NCBI GenBank assembly: GCA_023457715.1
Contig: JAEWKR010000164.1
Span: 1 to 6,401 of the forward strand
Direction: 5' to 3'
Length of the DNA: 6,401 nt
Source of the DNA: Verrucomicrobiota bacterium
GTDB taxonomy: Bacteria; Verrucomicrobiota; Verrucomicrobiia; Opitutales; Opitutaceae
Shown here: positions 1 through 5,730 of the stretch, piece after piece
How the letters are laid out: every line of letters starts with the position of its first letter
Numbering within the stretch: position 1 is the stretch's first letter
Notes under the pieces: model-generated
Database searches by the model: none
Seen by the model: only the letters and a program-made list of their open reading frames with translations
Told to the model about the DNA's origin: nothing
Made by a program: the position numbers and the translations under genes

Positions 1-2
1 AA

Positions 3-110
3 GCCGTCCTCACCGAAATGCACCGCATCTCGCGACAAGTGATGCGACTCCGCTTCCCGGATACAGCGCGCAACAAACCGCTGAACAAGAGAGTTTTGCG
101 CCTTATCTAA
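3..110 (+). CDS. 3' end of an unidentified gene (partial)
   Basis: The reading frame starting at base 3 stays open for 35 codons and ends at TAA 108-110, with its 5' part outside the window. The peptide is basic (many Arg and Lys, for example RISRQVMRLRF and NKPLNKRVLRLI). About 70% of codons end in G or C, as expected for a gene in this GC-rich DNA. The neighbouring frame starting at base 2 is also open, to TAA 143-145, but has poorer third-position GC and would read into the inverted repeat, so I prefer this frame. I do not recognise the family, and too little is present to assign a function. The stop codon lies directly against the 33-bp inverted repeat, so the gene could be part of, or truncated by, that element. 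This is a coding guess from composition only. Confidence 0.35.
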   Translation, partial: AVLTEMHRISRQVMRLRFPDTARNKPLNKRVLRLI

Positions 111-243
111 GCGCCATTGGGGTCAGGGCGCTAGGTGTTAAATAATTTCGATTTCCACCCGTTTGATCGCGGATTCTCCCGCTCGAGCCACCGTCGTCAG
201 TGATCCAAACTTTAACACCTAGCGCCCTGACCCCAATGGCGCT
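110..243. repeat. Perfect 33-bp inverted repeat, REP-pair/MITE-like element
   Basis: Bases 110-142 and 211-243 are exact reverse complements over 33 bp, separated by a 68-bp spacer that is AT-richer on its left side. Each arm contains its own smaller hairpin: AGCGCC (110-115) pairs with GGCGCT (127-132) around an 11-nt loop carrying GGGGTCAG, and the same pattern recurs at 221-226 / 238-243. Two short hairpins in inverted orientation are the architecture of a bacterial interspersed mosaic element (paired REPs). A total length near 134 bp with perfect terminal repeats also fits a MITE. No clear target-site duplication is visible: CTAA at the left flank and CTTTAG at the right are only loosely alike. 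A plain transcription terminator is less likely given the large loop and the lack of a T-run. Confidence 0.75.
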
Positions 244-369
244 GCTTTAGTCGGTACCGTGCTGGCGCGTCGTCCGCTGCGTTCGGATCCTGCGGTCGGG
301 GTCGGCGGTCGGGGCATCGACTCGCTGGCGCTCCTCGCTACGTCGGAATGGCGGAGCATGGCCAGGCAT

Positions 370-411
370 CTGAAATCTGAAATTTGAAATCTGAAATCCC
401 GGCGAAGCCGG
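370..411 (+). repeat. CTGAAAT heptamer array with GC hairpin, copy 1
   Basis: Four consecutive 7-nt units (CTGAAAT, CTGAAAT, TTGAAAT, CTGAAAT) occupy 370-397. They are followed by a short hairpin, CCGGC-GAA-GCCGG, at 399-411. Read on the minus strand, the hairpin is preceded by GTAGCG (complement of 418-423), a tetranucleotide-plus-palindrome arrangement like REP elements. Related copies lie at 4526-4553 and 6245-6275. It sits in the leader of the antiporter gene, about 50 nt before its start. The rest of the 244-462 gap is GC-rich and shows no gene or convincing promoter. Confidence 0.7.
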
Positions 412-448
412 CTCCCGCGCTACGGAGGATGGTCCGGGCTTGCCGGTT

Positions 449-453
449 GGAGG
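449..453 (+). promoter_or_regulatory. Ribosome binding site for the antiporter gene
   Basis: GGAGG at 449-453 lies 9 nt before the TTG at 463, an ideal spacing. A second GGGAGG (455-460) is only 2 nt away and would better serve the alternative GTG at 475. The first site decides the choice of the TTG start. No in-frame ATG occurs until codon 126, so a non-ATG start is required. Confidence 0.55.
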
Positions 454-462
454 CGGGAGGCG

Positions 463-1914
463 TTGGATGCGAGGGTGCCCGTCGACTCCTTTCCCCGTCC
501 GCTCGACTCCTATGCTGAGACTGCCGCCGACTCTTTGTGGACGGTGCTGAGCGATCGGGTGGCGGCGGATCCATTTAATCTCGTCGCGACGGTTATCTTT
601 GTCCTCGCGATCATCCACACCTTCCTGACCGCCCGTTTCCGTCATTGGGCGCACGAGGCGGAGGAACAGCATGCCGCCCGCTTGAAGGCGCGGGGAGGTA
701 CTCCGGCAGCGGGGGACAACGACGAGGACGGCCGGCCGGACGAGGTGAGCTTCAAGGGTCAGGTCCTGCATTTTCTCGGCGAGGTCGAGGCGGTGTTCGG
801 CATCTGGGCACTGGTCCTGGGCGGCGCGATCGTGGCGATGAAAGGATGGCCGACGGCCCGCGATTATGTGGGCCACACGGCCAACTTCACCGAGCCGATG
901 TTCGTCGTCGTCATCATGGCCATCGCCTCGACCCGGCCCGTCCTGCGCTTCGCCGAGCAGTGCCTGCGCGCGCTGGCAAAGGTGGGCCGGCAATCCACCG
1001 CGGCGTGGTGGCTTTCGATCCTCATCGTGGCTCCGCTGCTCGGCTCGTTCATCACCGAGCCGGCGGCAATGACGATTGGCGCGCTGCTGCTCGCCCGGCA
1101 GTTCTACGTGCTCAAGCCGTCGCCAAAGTTCTGTTACGCCACGCTGGGGCTCCTCTTCGTCAACGTCTCCGTCGGCGGCACGCTGACCCATTTCGCGGCG
1201 CCGCCGGTGCTCATGGTCGCGGGCCGCTGGCAGTGGGACACCGCTTTCATGCTGAGTCACTTCGGGTGGAAAGCGGCGGTGGGGATCATCGCAGCCACGG
1301 TGTTGTACTATGTGGCCTTCCGGCGCGAGTTTGGCGCCCTGGATCGCGCCCGCGCGGCGCAGGTCGCCGGGCCCGGGAGCGCCTCGGTGCCCCTCTGGAT
1401 CACGATTGTCCATCTCGCGTTCCTGGCGCTGACAGTGGCGGTCGCGCATTACCCGCCGCTCTTCATCGGCGCGTTCCTCTTCTTCCTGGCGTTCACCCAG
1501 GCGACCGCGCACCACCAGGGAAAACTCGAACTGCGGTCGCCGCTCCTGGTGGGCTTCTTTCTCGCGGGCCTGGTGGTGCACGGCGGCCTGCAGGCCTGGT
1601 GGCTCCAGCCGGTGCTCCAGCGCCTGAGTGAGTTTCCGCTGTTTGTGGGCGCGACGATCCTGACTTCGTTCAATGACAATGCCGCCATCACTTATCTGGC
1701 GACGCTCGTGCCGGGCTTCACCGACGAACTCAAGTATGCGGTGGTGGCCGGCGCGGTGACGGGCGGCGGCCTGACGGTGATCGCGAATGCCCCGAATCCG
1801 GCCGGACAGACCATCCTGCAGCGTTTCTTCCCGGAAGGCGTGTCGCCGCTGTGGCTCGCGGTCGGAGCGCTCCCGCCCACGATGATCATGGCGGTGTGCT
1901 TCATGGCGCTGTAG
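463..1914 (+). CDS. Putative Na+/H+ antiporter, DUF1504/Na_H_antiport_3 family
   Basis: This is a predicted inner-membrane cation/proton antiporter of 483 residues with about 12 hydrophobic segments: near 38-56, 108-127, 141-158, 181-197, 200-218, 225-253, 263-286, 311-328, 332-347, 360-380, 393-412, 424-441 and 462-482. Two similar halves can be seen. The first has ITEPAAMTIGALLLAR (197-212) then NVSVGGTLTHFAAPP (234-248). The second has FNDNAAITYLATLVPG (403-418) then GGGLTVIANAPNPAG (434-448). This acid/Asn-rich helix break followed by a Gly/Asn/Pro-rich re-entrant segment is typical of the ion-transporter superfamily (NhaD/ArsB-like). A charged loop (about 58-100) follows the first helix. 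The start is TTG 463, chosen for its ribosome site and because an in-frame stop lies upstream at 385-387. It is monocistronic as far as seen. Ion specificity (Na+, K+ or another substrate) is inferred from the family only. Confidence 0.82.
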   Translation: MDARVPVDSFPRPLDSYAETAADSLWTVLSDRVAADPFNLVATVIFVLAIIHTFLTARFRHWAHEAEEQHAARLKARGGTPAAGDNDEDGRPDEVSFKGQVLHFLGEVEAVFGIWALVLGGAIVAMKGWPTARDYVGHTANFTEPMFVVVIMAIASTRPVLRFAEQCLRALAKVGRQSTAAWWLSILIVAPLLGSFITEPAAMTIGALLLARQFYVLKPSPKFCYATLGLLFVNVSVGGTLTHFAAPPVLMVAGRWQWDTAFMLSHFGWKAAVGIIAATVLYYVAFRREFGALDRARAAQVAGPGSASVPLWITIVHLAFLALTVAVAHYPPLFIGAFLFFLAFTQATAHHQGKLELRSPLLVGFFLAGLVVHGGLQAWWLQPVLQRLSEFPLFVGATILTSFNDNAAITYLATLVPGFTDELKYAVVAGAVTGGGLTVIANAPNPAGQTILQRFFPEGVSPLWLAVGALPPTMIMAVCFMAL

Positions 1915-1942
1915 CGCGAGACGCGGGGTGCGCGCGGGGCGC

Positions 1943-1985
1943 GGTTTTGGGTTTTGAGTTTTGGGTTTTGAGTTGTTTTGGGTTC
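1943..1985 (+). repeat. TTTTGGG/TTTTGAG heptamer array, copy 1
   Basis: Beginning 28 nt after the antiporter stop codon, the plus strand reads as alternating 7-nt units TTTTGGG and TTTTGAG with one short TTG interruption. It is preceded by GCGGGG-type sequence, as is the larger array at 4431-4500. Composition is nearly pure T and G on one strand. There is no stem followed by a T-run, so it is not a standard intrinsic terminator. Confidence 0.7.
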
Positions 1986-1986
1986 G

Positions 1987-2003
1987 GTAGCGCCGGACCG
2001 GGG
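1987..2003 (+). repeat. GTAG-type REP-like short palindrome
   Basis: GTAG (1987-1990) followed by CG and the interrupted palindrome CCGG-A-CCGG (1993-2001). The same GTAGCG leader precedes hairpins at 6280-6299 and, on the minus strand, at 423-399. A conserved GTAG tetranucleotide 5' of a palindrome is a recognised hallmark of REP elements. This copy is short and could be coincidence. Confidence 0.35.
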
Positions 2004-2064
2004 TGGTTCACACGGTTTGCCTTTCCCTTTCCCAACTCCTCGGTAACGTTCGACGCTTCCACGC

Positions 2065-3867
2065 ATGAAGAACTTTTTCACCTCGATGCTGGGCGCGCTT
2101 GTGGCGCTGATGGTTTTCTTTGCGGGCTGCTTTGTGCTGTTCATCGGCTTCATCGCCGCGATGGCCGCCGCGGCGGGAAACCAGGAGAAGGCGCCGACGC
2201 AGTTCGAGAAAGGGTCCTACCTTGTCCTTGATCTCGGCGCGGCCATGGCGGATGCGCCCCAGGAATTTGATCTGGCGATGTTCGGGTCGCGCCGGGAGAC
2301 GCTGCAGACGCGAGCGGTGACCCAGGCGTTGCGGCAGGCCGCCAAGGACGACCGAATCGCGGGTGTTTATCTGAGCGGAGACCTCTCGCAGGCGGCGTTC
2401 ACGTCGGGCTATGCCTCGCTGCGCGAAGTGCGCGACGCGCTGACCACCTTCAAGGAAAGCGGCAAGCCGGTCGTCGCGTACCTGACCTTCGCCACCACCA
2501 AGACCTATTATCTCGCCTCCGCCGCCACCGATCTCGCGATCGACCCCTACGGCGTGATCCTGGTGCCGGGCCTGGCGACCGAGCCGATGTTCTTCGCGGG
2601 CGCGTTCGAAAAGTACGGGGTGAATGTGCAGGTGACGCGCGCCGGAAAGTACAAGTCGGCGGTCGAACCGTTCATCCGCCGGGACATGAGTCCGGAGAAC
2701 CGCGAGGAACTCCAGAAGCTGCTCAACGATCTTTGGGAAGGTCTGCTGACCGACATCGCGCCGAACCGGGACCTGACCCCGGAGAAGATCCAGGCGACGG
2801 TCGATCGGGAAGGCGTGCTGCGCGCGGACAAGGCGAAGGAGAACGGCTTCGTCGACCGTATTGCCTACCGCGATGAGATTTACGACGAGCTCAAGGAGAA
2901 GACAGGGCGCAAGGACGATCCCAAGCGCGGCTTCAAGCAGGTCGCGCTCGAGGAGTACATCAAGCACACGAAGGGCCGTTCGGGCGGGACCGACGCCGGC
3001 AGCGCGAAGATCGCCGTGGTCTATGCCGAAGGCGACATCGTCGACGGCGAAGGCGACCTCGGGCAGGTGGGCGGCTCACGGTTTTCGCGCGAGCTGCGCA
3101 AGCTGCGGCAGGATCCCAATGTGAAGGCGATCGTGCTGCGGGTGAACAGCCCGGGCGGCAGCGCCACGGCGTCGGAAGCGATTCAGCGTGAGGTGCGACT
3201 CGCCAAGGAGGTGAAGCCGGTGGTCGTTTCGATGGGAAGCTACGCGGCGTCCGGCGGGTATTGGATCGCCACCTACGCGGATCGTATTTTCGCCGAACCG
3301 GTGACGATCACCGGCTCGATCGGGGTCTTCGGCATCCAGTTCGATGTCCAGCAGCTGGCGAACAACGTCGGCATCACCTTCGATCGCGTCACCACCGGCA
3401 AGTTTGCCGGCTCGCTGACGATCACCCGGCCCAAGACACCGGAGGAGATGGCCATCGTGCAGGGGCTGATCGACTGGACGTACGATCAGTTCCTGACGAA
3501 GGTGGCGGAATCCCGCGGCTTGCCGCGCGCCAAGGTCGAGGAGATCGCCCAGGGCCGCGTCTGGTCCGGCCAGGAGGCGCAGAAGCTCGGGCTGGTTGAT
3601 GACCTCGGCGGATTGGACGCGGCGATTCGTTACGCCGCCGAGCGGGCGGAACTGGGCGGGAAATACCGGCTCCAGGAATATCCGCGGCGCAAGGAACTGG
3701 TCGAGGCGCTGCAGGAGTTGATCGAGAAGAAGCGGCCGAACCGCGCCGAGAGCAGTCTGGCCGGGCAGGTGACCGCCCGCATCGAGCAGGAGCTGAAGAC
3801 GCTCCAATCCTTCAACGACCCGAAGGGCGTGTACGCCCGGCTTCCCCTCAACCTTCCGCTGCAATGA
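2065..3867 (+). CDS. sppA: Signal peptide peptidase SppA, 67K type
   Basis: This membrane-bound serine protease degrades leftover signal peptides after secretion and belongs to the S49 family. At 600 residues it matches the long, two-domain form, with tandem S49 folds in one chain. An N-terminal hydrophobic anchor covers about residues 8-36, placing the catalytic part on the periplasmic side. The N-terminal domain carries the general-base lysine in GKYKSAVEPF (Lys197). The C-terminal domain carries the nucleophile in YAASGGYW (Ser396) and the NSPGGSATASEAI segment (361-373). Both members of the Ser/Lys dyad are therefore intact. ATG 2065 gives the expected short cytoplasmic tail before the anchor. 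No AGGAGG-like site precedes it, so initiation may rely on other signals. The stop codon overlaps the sufT start by ATGA, so the two are probably cotranscribed. Confidence 0.95.
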   Translation: MKNFFTSMLGALVALMVFFAGCFVLFIGFIAAMAAAAGNQEKAPTQFEKGSYLVLDLGAAMADAPQEFDLAMFGSRRETLQTRAVTQALRQAAKDDRIAGVYLSGDLSQAAFTSGYASLREVRDALTTFKESGKPVVAYLTFATTKTYYLASAATDLAIDPYGVILVPGLATEPMFFAGAFEKYGVNVQVTRAGKYKSAVEPFIRRDMSPENREELQKLLNDLWEGLLTDIAPNRDLTPEKIQATVDREGVLRADKAKENGFVDRIAYRDEIYDELKEKTGRKDDPKRGFKQVALEEYIKHTKGRSGGTDAGSAKIAVVYAEGDIVDGEGDLGQVGGSRFSRELRKLRQDPNVKAIVLRVNSPGGSATASEAIQREVRLAKEVKPVVVSMGSYAASGGYWIATYADRIFAEPVTITGSIGVFGIQFDVQQLANNVGITFDRVTTGKFAGSLTITRPKTPEEMAIVQGLIDWTYDQFLTKVAESRGLPRAKVEEIAQGRVWSGQEAQKLGLVDDLGGLDAAIRYAAERAELGGKYRLQEYPRRKELVEALQELIEKKRPNRAESSLAGQVTARIEQELKTLQSFNDPKGVYARLPLNLPLQ

Positions 3868-4406
3868 CGACTGCCCAAGAACACACCCTGAAACGCGACG
3901 TGTCCGCCACGGCCATTCCGGCGGGCACGCCCATGAACCTGCGCGCCGGCGCATCGGTCTTCATCGTCCAGACCCTCGGCGGCAACGTGACCGTGCGCAC
4001 CGATGAAGGGCTGTTCCGGATTGCCGCGCAGGACGTCGACGCGATCGAAGGCTTCGTGCCGGCCGCGGCGGCCACTGCGACGGTGGCGGGCGAGTTCAGC
4101 GAGCAGGCGGTCTGGGACTCGCTCAAGACGTGCTACGATCCGGAGATCCCGGTGAACATCGTCGATCTCGGACTGGTGTACGATCTCGCCGTGGAACGGA
4201 CCCCGGCGGGGACCCATACGATCGAGGTCAAGATGACGCTGACCGCGCCGGGCTGCGGCATGGGCCCCGTGATCGCCGAGGATGCGCGGCAGAAGCTCGC
4301 GGCACTGCCCCAGGTGGAATCGGCGAAGGTGCACATCGTGTGGGATCCGCAATGGACCCCCCAGATGATCTCGCCTGAAGGGCGCAAGATTCTGGGGTTG
4401 GAGTGA
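3864..4406 (+). CDS. sufT: Fe-S cluster assembly factor SufT (DUF59/MIP18 domain)
   Basis: SufT assists maturation of iron-sulfur proteins in the cytoplasm, probably by helping deliver clusters to apo-targets. The 180-residue length is typical. An N-terminal SufT-specific part (about 9-65, with LKRDVSATAIPAGTP and VTVRTDEGLFRIA) precedes the DUF59 domain (about 82-160). In that domain the hallmark DPEIPVNIVDLGLVY (92-106) and the conserved cysteine in TAPGCGMG (Cys131) are intact; Cys90 lies just before the first motif. The start ATG overlaps the sppA stop (ATGA), and the preceding bases contain no purine-rich ribosome site, which suggests translation coupled to sppA. No sufB, sufC, sufD or sufS gene is in the window, so this copy sits apart from any suf operon. 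A shorter DUF59-only protein is ruled out by the N-terminal extension. Confidence 0.93.
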   Translation: MTTAQEHTLKRDVSATAIPAGTPMNLRAGASVFIVQTLGGNVTVRTDEGLFRIAAQDVDAIEGFVPAAAATATVAGEFSEQAVWDSLKTCYDPEIPVNIVDLGLVYDLAVERTPAGTHTIEVKMTLTAPGCGMGPVIAEDARQKLAALPQVESAKVHIVWDPQWTPQMISPEGRKILGLE

Positions 4407-4409
4407 GGC

Positions 4410-4500
4410 GGGGGGGTGGGGGGGGGGGTGCGGTTTTGGTTTTTGATTTTTGGTTTTGGGGTTTTGAGTTTTGGGTTTTGGGTTGGGGGTTTTGGGTTGG
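4410..4500 (+). repeat. Poly-G tract plus TTTTGGG heptamer array, copy 2
   Basis: Four bases after the sufT stop come G7 (4410-4416), T, and G11 (4418-4428). A G/T-only array follows from 4432 with units such as TTTTGAG, TTTTGGG and TTGGGGG, roughly 7 nt each. The runs GGG (4473-4475), GGG (4480-4482), GGGGG (4485-4489) and GGG (4494-4496), with loops TTTT, TT and TTTT, satisfy the G3N1-7 quadruplex pattern on the plus strand. This array resembles the one after the antiporter gene and lies at the same place relative to its upstream gene. Confidence 0.75.
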
Positions 4501-4525
4501 TCGGTCGCGCGAGGGCTTTGAGCTG

Positions 4526-4553
4526 CCGGCTTCGCCGGGATTTCAGGTTTCAG
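4526..4553 (-). repeat. CTGAAAT heptamer/GC hairpin repeat, copy 2
   Basis: On the plus strand the hairpin CCGGC-TTC-GCCGG (4526-4538) is followed by ATTTCAG (4540-4546) and GTTTCAG (4547-4553). This is the reverse complement of the organisation at 370-411, with two heptamers instead of four. It lies between the convergent sufT and dihydrouridine synthase genes. Confidence 0.65.
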
Positions 4554-4563
4554 AGGGGTGCTC

Positions 4564-4604
4564 CAGCCTGCCATTGAAAGCCGCCGGTATCGGATGGCGG
4601 GCTG
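4564..4604. terminator. Possible bidirectional hairpin between convergent genes
   Basis: CAGCCTGCCAT (4564-4574) can pair with ATGGCGGGCTG (4594-4604) as an 11-bp stem with a single wobble pair and a 19-nt loop. It stands between the 3' ends of sufT (+) and the dihydrouridine synthase gene (-), where a shared terminator would be expected. No T-run follows on either strand, so any termination would be atypical or mainly protective of 3' ends. Confidence 0.3.
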
Positions 4605-4624
4605 ACGCAGCGCCCTAGCTCGGG

Positions 4625-5728
4625 CTATGAGGTGATTGATTCGAGCGAGCAGCCGTCGGGGGCTTCGGCGGGGTTCGGGGTTTCGCAATTCGGACGCGCG
4701 ACCACGCCGGGATAGGGCTCGAGGGCGAAGGGGCGGTCGGGGTCGGCCAGGAGATGCTGGTCGCACACCGTGAAAAGCTGGGTCTCGGACTCGGTCCGCC
4801 GCATGTCGTGAAGAAAGCGCCCCGCGGGGTCGACGCTCTGGCCGACGAAGTTGAGGTACTTCTTCATCTTGTTGACGTGAAGCCGTTCGGGAAGGTCGGG
4901 GACGGCAGTGGCACGGAAAAGCCTTTCGACGTACTCGCGCACGTCGCGCAGGGTGGGGCGGAACACCGTGGCGCCGGACAGCCGTTCGCGGCACTGGCGG
5001 AAAATCCACGGGTTCCTGATGGCGTGGCGGCCGATCATCACCCCGGCGGCGCCCGTTTCGTCCAGCACCTGCACGGCCCGGTCAGCCGAGACGATGTTGC
5101 CGTTGGCGAGCACCGGGCACCGCACGTGGGCCACCGCGGCGGCGATGGCGTCGTAATGAACGTCGCCGCGGTACATCTCCTTCACCGTGCGCCCGTGGAC
5201 GCTGAGCAGATCGACGCCATGCTCGTTCACGAGGTCGAGGATCCGGCGGAAGTTTGAGGTATCCTCGAAGCCGATGCGCATCTTCACCGTGAACCGGCCG
5301 GGCACGACTGCCCGCAGCAGGCGCAGGATGTCACCGATCCGTTCCGGCTCGCGGAGCAGGCCGCCACCGACGTTTTTCTTGTACACCTTCGGCGCGGGAC
5401 AGCCGAGATTGAGGTCGATGCCGGCGACGGGATGCCGAAGCAGCTCGCGGGCCGTCCGCTCCAGGTGAATGAGGTCCTCGCCGATCAACTGGGCAAACAC
5501 GGGACGGCCGGTCGCGTTTTCGTCGATCGAGCGCAGGATGTGTTTCTCGGGACGCGACTGGGCGTGGACGCGGAAGAACTCGGTGAAGAAATAGTCGGGG
5601 GCGCCGTAGTGCGCCATCACCTGCATGAAGGCGAGATCGGTGACGTCCTGCATGGGCGCCAGCGCGGTCAACGGCTGGCCAGGCAGCTGACCCGCGGGCA
5701 GCTGCCGGAGTAAAACAGGCTCGGTCAT
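4625..5728 (-). CDS. tRNA-dihydrouridine synthase family protein
   Basis: This FMN-dependent enzyme reduces specific uridines of tRNA to dihydrouridine using NADPH. Of 367 residues, about 1-245 form the TIM barrel: LAPMQDVTD (23-31) binds FMN, LNLGCPAPKV (106-115) carries the catalytic Cys110, and VKMRIGF (148-154) supplies the FMN-contacting Lys149. SVHGRT (176-181), LANGN (207-211) and MIGRHAIRNPWIF (231-243) complete the flavin/phosphate site. A helical tRNA-binding domain follows (about 255-325). The last 35 or so residues are Pro/Asn/Glu-rich and probably disordered. The segment after the catalytic cysteine reads NVGGGLL rather than the GSALL of DusB, so I do not assign DusA, DusB or DusC. 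The ATG at 5728 lies 2 nt after the stop of the DUF151 gene; GAGGA 12 nt upstream, inside that gene, is the likely ribosome site. Confidence 0.92.
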   Translation of the reverse strand: MTEPVLLRQLPAGQLPGQPLTALAPMQDVTDLAFMQVMAHYGAPDYFFTEFFRVHAQSRPEKHILRSIDENATGRPVFAQLIGEDLIHLERTARELLRHPVAGIDLNLGCPAPKVYKKNVGGGLLREPERIGDILRLLRAVVPGRFTVKMRIGFEDTSNFRRILDLVNEHGVDLLSVHGRTVKEMYRGDVHYDAIAAAVAHVRCPVLANGNIVSADRAVQVLDETGAAGVMIGRHAIRNPWIFRQCRERLSGATVFRPTLRDVREYVERLFRATAVPDLPERLHVNKMKKYLNFVGQSVDPAGRFLHDMRRTESETQLFTVCDQHLLADPDRPFALEPYPGVVARPNCETPNPAEAPDGCSLESITS

Positions 5729-5730
5729 GA

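Noticed and set aside
110..243. Simple intrinsic terminator for the left-edge gene
   Set aside because: The stem is long enough, but the loop is 68 nt and the right arm is not followed by a T-run; the two-hairpin arm design fits a repeat element better.
247..1581. 444-codon open frame on the minus strand opposite the antiporter gene
   Set aside because: Arg/His/Glu-rich low-complexity translation with no domain, typical of an antisense shadow in GC-rich DNA. The plus-strand frame has clear membrane segments and family motifs.
2008..2967. 319-codon minus-strand open frame opposite sppA
   Set aside because: Shadow of sppA; Arg/Leu-rich composition and no recognisable motif.
3076..3954. 292-codon minus-strand open frame opposite the sppA C-terminal half
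   Set aside because: Shadow frame; the opposite strand encodes the intact S49 catalytic motif.
4431..4500. Telomere-like sequence or CRISPR array
   Set aside because: G/T heptamers resemble telomeric repeats, but they are short, degenerate and internal between genes. There are no repeat-spacer units of CRISPR size.
3630..5009. 459-codon minus-strand open frame spanning sppA end, sufT and the convergent gap
   Set aside because: It crosses repeats and two well-supported genes, and its translation of the G/T array is simple Pro/Lys/Asn repetition. No family signature.
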